Assembly: GCA_030141605.1 (NCBI GenBank)
Contig: JAQGDQ010000002.1
Coordinates: forward strand, 974,501-1,038,500
DNA: 64,000 bases
DNA from: Tubiluchus corallicola
Taxonomy: Eukaryota; Priapulida; Priapulimorpha; Priapulimorphida; Tubiluchidae
Reading direction: 5' to 3'
Under the pieces are notes generated by a model, which was not told the origin of the DNA, did not search any database, and saw nothing but the letters and a program-made list of their open reading frames with translations. The position numbers and the translations under genes were made by a program. Of this stretch, positions 1-12,061 are shown piece by piece (positions within the stretch are counted from its first letter, which is position 1; each line of letters begins with the position of its first letter).

Positions 1-1367
1 ATGGACCTGCCTGCCAGATTCAAAAATGGTAGAAGGTTTTGGAAAAGTAAACGTTAACTACCTAGGAGGTTGTTAACATTTGGAAACCCTGTCAGCAGCA
101 GCAGAGAGTGCCAATAATCAAAAATGGTTTTTGAAAGTCGTTGACACATGTGACAAACAGATCCCTGTTGTGTGGATAAGAAAATTTTATTTGAGAACAC
201 AAGTGTTAGTACATTATACAGAATTAAGATGCATTTGAAGGAAGCAGAGGTCGTCTTCCTCCCTTGTCACATTGCATGTTTTGGATTTTTATGCATTTTT
301 CATATTTGCTACACCATTGATGTTTTGTTAATTTCTCTAGAAGTGGTCTTCATAATTATAAAAGCAAAGAACTAAAAATATTATTGAACATTATTGCTGC
401 TCTATCTTAGTCTCAGTTTGCCTTTTAACATTGACCTTGTGCTTGTTTTCCCTCGAACGCCGTCTAGCCCTTTGAAAATGTAATAAGACTGCTTGTGAAC
501 TGGTATAATTACAGCGACAGCTTTTAATAATTACCATGCTCAGTCTCCTCTCTGATTGAATTAAGGGTTAAGACAACATCAACATGTGTTTATCTGCTCC
601 AAGAATACAGTTCATAGCGTTTAAACCCTTGCGCTTCTTCCGTATTCTATTGTTTGGCCAAGACGGCGACACCTTCTATCCTACACGCATTACTAGCATA
701 CTTTGCAGACTGACCCACATATCAGCTATGGTCTGTTTGAACCATTCAAGAAACACACCTAACTGTACGAATTCTAGAAAATTCGTGTTCTGGAGAAATC
801 GTATTTACGCGAAACGAAGAGTCACAAAACTAATAGCAAAACGTCTGTATCACAAATAAAGCAGGAACCTGGTAACTAGTATAAAACAATACTTTTACCT
901 AAGCACTACGGAGCATATACGTACATGTATATATGTATAAACTAATAAACTGCTATTACGTAATTTAGAAATCTAATTTACCACAAAAAGTTACTAAAAT
1001 AATCAATACTAATCACCACGAAAATCATTTTGGAAGCTTTTTAATCGCAGTGCGAGTAAATATCTTGATTGCAGTCACTTTCTAGACTATAGCACAACTT
1101 GCAAAACGAGTGACAAATTTGGTCTAAAAAATGTCACCAAAAGCTTATGCATGCACAAGGATTATGTAAACTATGTACTCTGTTTTGCTGTAATTTAGCC
1201 GAAGCACACACACTGCGTTTTTCATCAGTTTCATACTTTTATATGGTCACTGTTAAACAACTTTCAGTTTTAAAAATTCTAAAATACACACAATGAAACT
1301 TTTTTAAATTTTAATAAGTTACAATAAGCATGTTATTTCGTAGGAACCAATTCTGCCTTTACGCACA

Positions 1368-1368
<1 letters not shown>

Positions 1369-1411
<43 letters not shown>

Positions 1412-1570
1412 TAATGTAGAATCAAAATACTGTTATACAGTACCGAATTCTAAATTAACGCTATATAAATTAATAAATTAGCTATATTATATATTAATGT
1501 AGAATCAAAATACTGTTATACAGTACCGAATTCTAAATTAACGCTATATAAATTAATAAATTAGCTATAT
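1369..1570. repeat. (AT)n tract followed by an 83-bp perfect tandem duplication
   Basis: An AT dinucleotide run (about 1370-1406) leads into two copies of an 83-bp unit. They start near 1411 and 1494, contain AATCAAAATACTGTTATACA, and appear identical, so the duplication is probably recent. Confidence 0.85.
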
Positions 1571-2642
1571 GTAGCAGGTACTGTATTATAAATTGGGGTC
1601 ACAAAATAATACCAAGGCGAAAATTCAAGTTTAAAATTACTGCATGTTTAAAACCTCAACGAAAATTTCAAAAACCGCTGGGTGCAAAACCACATGATTA
1701 TAATTGCAAATCATTGCAAAATATCTAATACCAGTATTTTGCTATTTTTGACATACTCAAAATGATTTTAATAAAAATGAAACCGGCAAGAACAAAAAGA
1801 ATGCTTCCTAACTGAAATAAGAATAATATAAATAGTTGTGTTTCAGTTTGGTGCTGGGGTTAATAACATTAATAATAGAGGGAGTCCACGGCAATTACTG
1901 ACCACAACCCGTTCAATACAGAAGCCGACATAATTGGAATTACAACACTAAACCTGTGTACTGATTATAACTTCCTATTTGACAATTGACAACAAAATAG
2001 TGCAGTAAACAATAATTTCCACTACGATCCTTGTATATATGATTATATTTGTGACACAGCTCTATCGTTTGAGTTCTCACTCACTGTCCCAAAGCCCGGT
2101 ATTTGACTGCATAGTCAGCTAATGTTAAAATGAATAGTTTTGCACAATTATATACAGGGCCTCCTTAAGAGCAATACAAAGACAACGCTGATATCAATAG
2201 AAGCAATTTGCAAACTTTCACTATCAAAATAGCGGTACAGATTTCAGTAGTTGTGTTGTGACTAAAAACAAAATTTCAACCAATCACTAAATTGATTTTT
2301 TTCCTTTCCATCCAAAAAATTTTTTATTGTTCAATACCTGGTAAGTTTTGTTAGTCATTAGTTGAATATTTACAGGATTTTCTTGTGTATGAGGTGAGTC
2401 AGAATTTCAGATCAATACAGCGTGTGGTGAGCTAGACAATTTATGCAAACGTTCTACACATGTATTTGCTTGTGGCGTGTTAATCAAAATTCAATAGCTT
2501 TACCAGTTCTTTTACGTTGCAAGTATAAATTAGTTTAATTAACCTCGCAGAAAAAAATTATGAAAATGTGTTTCGTTGAAAGAGGAAAGATTAATGGTAG
2601 AAACACATTATATTCACAGAGCGAATATGAGTGAATAATTGC

Positions 2643-2712
2643 CTAAAAAGATATTTTTCGTTTTAGCAGTTCAGCTACTAAAAAGATATTTTTCGTTTTA
2701 GCAGTTTAGCTA
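2643..2712. repeat. 35-bp tandem duplication
   Basis: Two copies (2643-2677 and 2678-2712) of CTAAAAAGATATTTTTCG plus GTTTTAGCAGTTYAGCTA, with one mismatch. Confidence 0.8.
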
Positions 2713-3516
2713 CTACCGAAATCCTGAAAACAATAATTTTAGATAATGCAAATTGTTCTCATTAAGCCACATGTGAATATATCTAAAAGCTGACCGAACG
2801 ATGTCCCGGATTAACCTTTTCATATGAATAATCATGACAATCATGACGCATTATTATAACTGGTTTAAGTAATGTCTTACAGCAGGTTAACTGTAATTTA
2901 TTGCACAGAATGCAACGGGACAGCTAGGCAGGGAATTTTCATAAAATTGTCATTTCAGAGCACTGCTTAAACAGTGTCGGCACAAGGCTCACTCGGTGGT
3001 CAGTGGTCAAATGAACCGTCAAAGCCAAAACCCAATGAACCCTCGACAAAATCCGCAAAACCTCTTTCTCTCAATTCAATGGAAGTTCAATTCAATTAGC
3101 TTTCAAGCCACTTCTCAATTCAATACTTAATAGCTCATCGGTTCTACAATTCTTTCACTTAGTAAGAAGTTTTATGGTTAAGATTTTGCTACCAAGGAGT
3201 CTTCATTATTCACCGTATTTTAAAATGACTTATTTCATTCCATATTGAACCTTATGACTTATATGGTTCAATAAGGATTCAAGAGCAAATAAAGACCAGT
3301 AAGTCACAGGACGTTAGGCTAAAACTAAGAAGCAATGGTGCAAAAAACCATTGAGCTGAAGGGCAAGCATCATGCAATAGTCCTTTTATTTCATTAACAA
3401 TCGTTCAATTCTTAACTTGCAAATTCAGTCAGATAGCATTAAGTTTATTATTACTGATATCACCAATTACAGGGAAAATACGTGCGTGTTGAAACGTTAG
3501 CAATGTACAAGTTTCT

Positions 3517-3550
3517 CACCTGGCCGAGCGCCAGGGCCAGTGGCCAGGTG
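3517..3550. repeat. GC-rich palindrome
   Basis: CACCTGGCC and GGCCAGGTG form a perfect 9-bp stem, with a nested GCCAG/CTGGC-type inner repeat. It could form a hairpin. No gene adjoins it. Confidence 0.6.
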
Positions 3551-4133
3551 ACCACTAGATTCAATACTCACTCTGGGCCGTTTCAAATCACTATATTGAT
3601 TCAGGCTGTTTTACGAAGTACAGGAAAGATTAGTTCGCACTCGAACACGGACAAAGACACCGCTGCCCGTTTAGTGTCTCATCTTAGTAACACATAAATG
3701 AAGAGAATGTGACCCCTGTAAGTAGTTTTGTAAAACAAATCTACAACTATTTTAGTATTTTGATCATCTGGAAAGATGCATACAAGTACTTTACTTTCAG
3801 GACGCCTTCAGGTTACCAAAATGACAGGTAATGATTATAGCCGACAGTAGTGTGTTCCATATATCGAAATTGTCCAATAATTTCGCAATGATTGAGCAAT
3901 CAGTTGCACAATGATGCTTATTGTAGCTGATAAGATAATAAACACCTTCGCATTTACAGTAAACAATGAGTTAAGCACAGGCCGCAATTACTGTAAAAGC
4001 TACCTATAACAGGATACTACGCGGCCTGCTCCGTGAAATAATTATATATGCCCAACGTCCAAATTAATATGTATTACTTCCATTTATTATTCATCTAAGG
4101 CAATTCAATTATTTTAAATAATACATTTAAACC

Positions 4134-4272
4134 GCACAAGAAATGTAGATTGTATATTTAAAAAGGAGTTATCATCAGATAAAAAAGATCTTGCTACCAA
4201 CGGCTAATGACGAATCCCGTAATGAAAGTCGAAATATTACGTTTTTAAATGTACAATCTACACCTCTTGCGC
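4134..4272. mobile_element. 139-bp hairpin MITE-like element
   Basis: Arms 4134-4164 and 4242-4272 are inverted repeats of about 31 bp with few mismatches: GCACAAGAAATGTAGATTGT against GCGCAAGAGGTGTAGATTGT (reverse complement of the right arm). The 77-bp interior has no ORF. The target duplication is not clear. Confidence 0.6.
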
Positions 4273-5837
4273 TGATTATATGTATTGTTAATTAGCGTAA
4301 TTAATGAGATGTAAAGCATATGTGAATTAAAACGTTAATTTGATTCTAAACCAACTGCTCATGAGTGTCAAGGATTCAAAATTAACATGGCAAAATTCAC
4401 AATCAGATCTACATTAATTAATCACGTGCCAAACTTTTTTACGGCAGTCGCTGGGTTTCATTTCGCGACAATACACTCCACCCCCACAAATTTTTGCTCT
4501 CACTTTTCAACAGAAAAAATTCTCCAGTCGAAATCACTTCCGCACCAAGCCAGTATAAGTGTTGACGCTCTGTTGTTTTTTATTTAAGCTCCGCATGGAG
4601 CAATTCTCGATAATCTGCTAAATTGTACATCATAGCTCTCACTATCATAACTCCAGCTTTAATCTATCAACTTTTGCTAATGTGTCATTATTATTTTAGA
4701 TAATCCGCGCTAATCGTTTCTAATTGTTACAACTATATAGTGTACAACAATTTCAATGCGGATATAAAATATGACTCTAGTAAAAATTAATGCAGCTAAA
4801 TTGTTGTGTAACTCTGTACAATACAGAAATCCTGTATAGTAATTGCAGAATGGCTGCCTTGTTTACACTGAGCGTTTTTGCAAAATAACTTCTCCTCTAA
4901 GGCTACATGGGTATGCTGTAACTAACAACTGACTAGTACTCTCGCTTATTAAGCACAATGAGTCAATTGTTAATATAATAACTCAACAAAACAAGGAAAA
5001 TGTTATTTTAGAAAGTCAACGTTGTGTTGCAAGATTTTTGAAGGTGATCGATTGTAATACATAAAATGGAACTTCCGCAATAGAATGGCATAGTTCCGAA
5101 GGGGCTGAAGTTACACCTGTGGGTCAAGAGTAGGCTGAGTTATCCTGAATAACTCACAAAGAATAACTCACGCGCAGTTTTTATTATAATAGGCCTATAC
5201 GTATTTTTCATTAGCTTTTTTCTTTACGCTGAACTTCCGCGTATTGTAAAGAAACCTCATGCAGCGAAAATAAGTGTTCATCGCGTTCAACAGCGTTAGG
5301 CAGTTCATATATATTGTAGCCTACATTATATGTCTGTTAAGAACACAAGAACTTTCACACTGTTTGGAACAACGCTTATTTCTATACATGTATAATAAAT
5401 CGGTTACATTCCTGAATGCGAAATTGCTGCCTTAAAGCACAAATAGGAAAAGGATTCACAAAAAGTTTATATGCAAAAAAGATAACACAAAGTAGTGTAC
5501 AGAGAAAGTGCTCGCAATAGAGAAACCGTGAACAAATTTTAATAAATTCAATACTCATTGAAGTACTGTGTTGAGAAAAGCAATCATATTCAAACTTGTA
5601 TTGTGTAATTTTTAACAAAAATCTCTGTAATTGACCGCTAACACAAAACAACGCCACGTGATTTTTCTTTATACTTTCGAATCATTACAGCAATAATAAC
5701 AGCAGGCGAACTAAAAACTTGTTCTAACGCTTTGTTTAAATTCGGGATCCTTTTGCCGAAGAACAGACACACAAAACAAACGTTTTTAGCGGCTATATAG
5801 AGCTTTGATTGGTCTAACTCTATAGTAACACTACTTT

Positions 5838-7043
5838 TAGCTTACTATATACTGTAACTAAGCACTATTGCTAGAACTCTGGTCTATTAGATTAACTACT
5901 AATCCAACTAAAGCTGAAAGTCGTGCAGTTAATTATTCCTTGTTTACACTTACAATACGAAAAAGCGTGTCAGTGGGATGTAATTAATGCCTATGATACA
6001 CCAAAGCGTCCAGCGTCTGGTGTTCGCGTCCAGGTCCAGCGTCTGGTGTTCGCGTCCAGATCCAGCGTCTGGTGTTCGCGTCCAGGTCCAGCGTCTGGTG
6101 TTCGCGTCCAGGTCCAGCGTCTGGTGTTCGCGTCCAGATCCAGCGTCTGGTGTTCGCGTCCAGGTCCAGCGTCTGGTGTTCGCGTTCAGGTCCAGCGTCT
6201 GGTGTTCGGGTCCAGGTCCAGCGTCTGGTGTTCGCGTTCAGGTCCAGCGTCTGGTGTTCGCGTCCAGGTCCAGCGTCTGGTGTTCGCGTCCAGGTCCAGC
6301 GTCTGGTGTTCGCGTCCAGGTCCAGCGTCTGGTGTTCGCGTTCAGGTCCAGCGTCTGGTGTTCGCGTCCAGGTCCAGCGTCTGGTGTTCGCGTCCAGGTC
6401 CAGCGTGTGGTGTTCGCGTTCAGGTCCAGCGTGTGGTGTTCGCGTCCAGGTCCAGCATCTGGTGTTCGCGTCCAGGTCCAGCGTCTGGTGTTCGCGTTCA
6501 GGTCCAGCGTCTGGTGTTCGCGTCCAGCGAACACTACACGACATTGGGTAATGAAACCAAAGATTTTATTAGCGAACGCCGGAGCTATTCCTATGTCCAG
6601 CGTCTCGGTAACCATTGACGACTGGGCCCGTGATCACGTTGTCTGCTCTGGTGAATTATTATGCTAATAAACGAAGAAAAGAAAAATGAAATCATTACAA
6701 AAATGAATTTGATTACCATCCTTTTTGTTATCCATGCCAGGCACTTTATTCTAACTTAGTTGGACGTTGGACATTTAGGTGTATCATATGCTTAATAGTA
6801 ATTGCACCACAGAAAACAGTGCACATCTGCACACCTGTTTCACAGTTGCTTGAAAGAAGAAGCCAGATTAATGTATCATAGGCATTAATTAAGGCAATTA
6901 GGTCATCCCACTGATATGGTTTTTGGTAATGTAAGACTGTAAGTAACAAGGAATATTTAGCTGCTCGACTTTCAGCTTTAGTTGGATTAATAGTGAATCT
7001 GATTATTTAGTTTTATTTAGTAAGCAAAAGTAACATTTGTGAA
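5838..7043. mobile_element. Foldback-like element: long inverted arms around a minisatellite
   Basis: The left arm (about 5838-6010) and right arm (about 6757-7043) are diverged inverted repeats. Both read AATCCAACTAAAGCTGAAAG, then TATTCCTTG, CAGTGGGATG, AATTAATGCCTATGATACA and, further in, ATGATACACC...GTCCA. The right arm carries about 95 bp absent from the left. Between the arms lie the 26-bp minisatellite and about 220 bp of other sequence. The minus strand of the right arm stays open for 67 codons (6949-6746), with QWDDLIALINAYDTLIWLLL, but is not recognised. Terminal duplications were not identified. Confidence 0.6.
6011..6530. repeat. 26-bp minisatellite, 20 copies without indels
   Basis: The unit is CAGCGTCTGGTGTTCGCG followed by TCCAGGTC. 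Copies start every 26 bp from 6011 to 6505. Variants are few: CCAGATC in copies 2 and 5; TTCAGG in copies 7, 9, 13, 16 and 19; GTGTGG in 16 and 17. The array is GC- and CpG-rich within AT-rich DNA. The unit has no stop codon in several frames, so long artificial ORFs appear on both strands. Confidence 0.95.
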
Positions 7044-7074
7044 AAATAAAAAAGAGACTAGTTCGTTTGCGAAA

Positions 7075-7480
7075 TGCCATGTTCTGTTCTTCCTCAACTA
7101 CTTTCCTTCCATCAGTAACTCTCTTCCTGATTTCTTTCTCTTTTTCCCTTTCCCTTTCCATTTTTTCAATTTTTATTCTTTTTCTGATTGCATGCTCACT
7201 CTTTTTCTTCGATTTCACGCATTCCTCTTTTATTTGTTTAATTTATACTTTCTTCGCTCTTTCTTTTGTTCATACTTCCTTCTTTATTGCTTATACATGT
7301 TTCTTCCTTCTTTATTTTTTTTCTTTTTCGCTCTTTTTACCATGTTCCTTCTTCCTTTGCGCGGCTCTTTAACTGGCAGTATTTCCTTCCTTACCTTTTC
7401 TAGGTTTCTTCCATGCTTTCACTTCTCCAAAACGCCACTTTTCTTCTCATTTTCTTTGTACCTCAATGCTGCAATATTAC
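7075..7480. repeat. Polypyrimidine-rich tract
   Basis: About 400 bp of mostly C and T with TTTC/TTCC repeats on the plus strand. ORFs here encode only Phe/Leu/Ser-rich peptides and are compositional artefacts. It follows directly after the foldback element. Confidence 0.75.
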
Positions 7481-9307
7481 TAGTTTTCCTTATGTAATTG
7501 TCTTCCAGCGGTAAAACCGTTTTTCCTCTAAACCAGGAAAAACTAGCTGACTGAATCCAGCTGTGAAAATGCTGCTGCAAGATCAAGCTGGCTATGCAAG
7601 AGGTACTCTTGTTATTGACAGTTACCATCTACAGGTTCAATGACACTGACACAAGCCTGCGCAAAACCGTTACTTTCTTTTTTCAAACAGGATTTTTGTT
7701 ATCCACCAATCTTCTGGATCGCTCCAATTCGCATGGATAGGACCTACCACTCCGAGACGGCACAAAAACATAGATTAAAGGTAGATTTAATACTGTATTC
7801 CTAAATCCTAAGTTCACTTTTATTCACTTTGTACCAACAGCTTGTAAAAAATAATCAGAATGAACTCTGTAAATATAAATATGTAAACTTTTCATAATTT
7901 CAATGTAAAAAGTAACACAAATTATGCGGATCAAGTGTAGTAATTTCCCATAGTTAGGTAAAGTATTATACTACAACAAAGTAAAAGTAGATAAAGTCAG
8001 ATAAATGACAGAGTGCAATCGGTTTAAGTATAAGTCAAAAATTGCGACCTTATTACTACAAACCAAAAGCTTATTGATAACTTGGCCTGCAGAAGTATTA
8101 TTGAACTCCAGAGTAATTTTCCTTACACATTAGATCCAAAGTCGACAAATTTTCAACAAACGATTCATTTTTCCATAAGGTACTCCAAACACGACCACAG
8201 ACCACTCGATATGGAAAAGGTCACAAGACAAGCAGAAGAGAAAAATCAAACGGGAAAATTCTGAGATGAACACCACTTGTAGAATGCCAAGAAATTTTGA
8301 AAATGTGCATTTACTGACGCTAAACATTAAATAAATACATACAATGACATTCCTCTTAAATTGTCATAGTTACAATCAGGGGAAATTCGGTATGATCGGT
8401 GCAGAAACAGTTTTGGAAAATGGAAGAGTACACAACAAGGTACAAAAAAGTAGTTTGTTATGGCACGAAGTGGAAAAAAATGAGAAATGATTGAATTCCA
8501 TAGCCGTCTTGGAAGCAAACCATAGCTATTAGTTCATATTTTTTAGAAGTGCATTGGTCCTTCTGTTGAGTTTTAGGACTGATTATGTTCTATTAAAATC
8601 GCACATAAATAAATTTTGCCCAAAAATCGGTCAAGAAGATGTAATTTTTTTATCTGAATTTTTGTGGTTCACCCAAAAACCTTATCTACCAATCTGCATC
8701 TATTCAATCCATTCTCTATAGGTGTTTTCACAACTCATTTTGTCCTGAATCTGTTGCGCGTGACTGACGTATCACAGCAAATCAAATTGTGAATACTAAA
8801 CAATTATTACAACAGCAATCAAGCTTGTTCATCTATTTAGCTTATGTTAACGAAAGTTATAGGTTGTTCGATGAAATTAACGTTTAAATAAATTTTTAGG
8901 TTGACCAAGTTAGAAGAAAAGCACAGAGCGAGATGTGCTGTAAAAGCCCATGTTAACATGCGTGCTATACAAGTTTTTGCCCTATAGACCTAAATCTGAC
9001 CTGAGCTCAGTATGACCACTCACTATGTACAAAGCATTGTTAATTAGACTGTACCGGCACTTTCCTTTCGACATCTGCTCTGAAAGAACTGCTATGTACA
9101 CAAACTATTTACAGAATAACAATAAACAACAGCAACACCTTGAACATTACCTGCTTAAATGATGGGGCTAAAATAACAAAAGCTATAGAGCTTGGTACTA
9201 TGGTAAATAAATCACAATTGTATAATTGTATCCTGTTACTTCATTGTCGGCTGGGTCACGTTCAACTCAATTAGGCCTTAATTAGCAAAAATTGGATAAA
9301 GATTAAT

Positions 9308-9319
9308 GGGGGGGGGGGG
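9308..9319. repeat. Poly(G) run
   Basis: Twelve consecutive G in AT-rich DNA, possibly polymorphic. Confidence 0.8.
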
Positions 9320-10439
9320 TCACAGTCAACAACGACCCATTGCTTACTGATAGCGAAATTACTATGTGCGTACAGTCTGGTCATCTGTCCAGTAATTATC
9401 GTTTCAAATACACATTAATTTAGCCGACATTCGATAAAAGATTGCATAATGAATATGAAACTATTGCTAAAACACTGTATGACATTTTATAGGGTAAAAG
9501 AGGTAGAAGTACTAAGACTGCACTCTAAACACACAGACACAAAAACGCCCAGCCGATTGATCTGTTTCTTTTTCACATTCTTATGCTTTCCACTTTCATC
9601 ATCACCATCATCATTATTATCATTATCGTCGTCGTCGGCGCATTCTCATCTTCTCCTTGTCACAGCATTACGTTTATCAACACTCTGGTATTTCGTTCTC
9701 TTTGTTTGTTTTTATTTTTGCACCTTCCGTTTTTTCTTCCACTAATTCTTGCCTTTCTATTCCGACGTCTAGCAAATTCATTAGAACATTTTGGAAAGAA
9801 ATAAAGTAAAACTAAACTACAGTGTACCAGTAAACAGAATACACTAGTCTGTATGATTTAAGAATGAAAGAGCAGACTGCAGATCTAATTTATCTACGAC
9901 AACAAAAATGTATAACTGTCCTTTACGGAAAGAACACTAAATATGCTTTACGCAATATTCAATAGACAATATGCAACAAAGGAGTCGGCATAGGTGGTGC
10001 ATTAAAAATGTAAATGAGATTTACATAGAAAAGGAAAAGTTAAAAGAATTAAACACTGAGGCATATAAATGCGCTACATGGCAATGGAGATGATGACTAA
10101 AATACTAATAAATTTGGTTTACGTAACAACGGAAGCGGGAAAGGGTTGCACGTAAAAATAGAATAATTCTAAAGCATTTTAAATTTACATGGCAACGGAA
10201 AAAGCTTTAAACACCGCAAACTATCCAATGGACCCCTACAGATTAATCTATAGGTAATCTATAAGGAATTTTTGAATCGATGGTATGTGTATGCTAAGTG
10301 ACAACGGAGGTAGCAAAGAGCTGAAGACTGAAAGAAATGAAAATGCAAATATTACTAAAAGCATAAAATGGTAAATTCATAGCACCACAGAGGTGCATTT
10401 TGAAAAATAGACGCGAATGCGCCTCATAAAAATTATTCT

Positions 10440-10748
10440 TTACACAGGAAAGACGCCATCGATGATCGGTGTGCAGCCTACATCAACCATTCGGTAACCT
10501 TTGTGTACATTATAAGCTTGATACTGCCCGGTACTAACAGCTTTCATTGTTATTATTTTGCTAAGTTTTTGCTTAGGGCTTACAGACAAGATTGGGACAA
10601 GCAAACCCATTTTATCTTCGTCACAAAAACAATTATTTTCAAAAACTTTAATTGAATATGAAATGTACAATACACTGATTCCACTATACATCGCCTGAAC
10701 TAATCGGGGGTTCATTAGCTTTTTTCGTGGTAATGCCGATTTCTTCAA
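10440..10748 (-). other. Unrecognised 102-aa ORF, doubtful
   Basis: The longest non-repetitive ORF of the left 15 kb. It starts MKKSALPRKKLMNPRLVQ and has no motif I know. With no splice-linked neighbours it is most likely chance. Confidence 0.15.
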
Positions 10749-11977
10749 AATAAGTCGCTAGTTGAATGGCAGAAATGCTAAGAAAGCGAACGTATAGCAT
10801 AAATGCGGAGCATAGAAAGCAAATAAGCGTTAATTCGTGTGTTTAAAGGCAAGTAATGATAACCCAGACAAACGGTGCTTTATGAAACACAGAGCTTATG
10901 TTTGAGTCATTGACCAAGAGGCAGAACGTCAGACAATATTGCTATTCACTTTTACTATGCTGCAGTGGAATGAGGAATACATGCATAGATGCTAATATAT
11001 AATGTATATACAAGTTTAGTAATTATACATACGAAAACACATTAATAACTAACTATAGACATACATAACCTACGATACGTATATAACAAGTACACTACAT
11101 AACTACTACATGAATTAGAAAACACATACAAAAATAACTCACGAGTCTTTCAAAACATAGATATTTCAAAATAGTAGACTCACTGCCGGTTTCTAATGAA
11201 CATATCAAACAATTATATGAAAGCACATAAATTTCAGGACGTATCACACACGAATAAATGCTAGATTTTATAAAGCATAAAAATAAAGATCGTGTTTAAA
11301 CTTTTCCCTTCTTTAAAGCAAATATTTTATTATTTTGGCTGGTTTTCTTTCAGCTACTTTTATATTATATTTTCTACATTTTCGGTGCCCTGGTGAAGAA
11401 TTTTTAAAACCCGAATGCTTGGTATTAAGAATTTTTATTGGGTTTTGCTGTTAGAACACTTTTTTACACGTTTATATTATAATCTACTATAAGTTTCCAT
11501 AAAAAGGAATTAGAATAATGATAACGTAGTCCCACGACTTTGAGAAATATATGTGTCTTAAAATTAAATGGAGTTACTAAATGAAATTTGAATTAATAAA
11601 TAGCTAGGACTGAACAGGCACATAGAGCTAACTTAACATAATAATAGCGGCTTTGATGGAAATGTCCATTAAGTTAAAGAATGATTTAGTGCCAGTGTCA
11701 TGGTACTCATGTTTTAAGATAAAACTACTCAAATACTTCAACTACATGAGCAGTATTAATTAAACAAGAACTTCTTTGTTTATATTGCATCAAAAGCTAA
11801 TCAGGAAGCACATGCCATCTTCAGCATGTGCTGATTTAACACATTAGCTACAAAATGAAGGTAACATGCCACCGTTGCTAAAAATCTTGTTGCTTTTTTA
11901 CAACTTTTTTAGTGTAAAAGTGTCAAGAAGGAAGTTGCCGTTACTCTGCTGCCAAGTGAAGCAACTGTATGAGAAAT

Positions 11978-12061
11978 AGAGCAAACCTACTGAGAAATTC
12001 ACCCCCCAGGCAGATGTCATGTTTGTGGGCGAGCCCTTCGTGTGCTGCATGCTGCAATCAG
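11978..12061 (+). other. Unexplained GC-rich, coding-like patch
   Basis: One plus-strand frame reads KPTEKFTPQADVMFVGEPFV then CCMLQS, with third positions strongly G/C. It is bounded by AG (11977) and a GT at 12062. The minus strand is also open (HEGLAHKHDICLGGEFLSRF). I do not recognise either peptide. It could be an isolated exon, an old insertion or chance. No partner exons were found. Confidence 0.25.

Larger units (their letters stand above)
1..5837. other. Intergenic DNA, no gene supported
   Basis: AT-rich sequence with frequent stops. Apart from the tandem repeats, the palindrome and the hairpin element listed separately, I see no exon chain. Small ORFs near 172, 584, 3482 and 4387 lack recognisable motifs. 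Confidence 0.6.

Noticed and set aside
5923-6667. Several overlapping ORFs of 125-231 codons on both strands
   Set aside because: They are produced by a 26-bp minisatellite whose unit lacks stops; the peptides are the repeat read in different frames.
7003-7497. ORFs of 71-152 codons rich in Phe, Leu and Ser
   Set aside because: They come from a polypyrimidine tract; codon use follows base composition and there is no domain.
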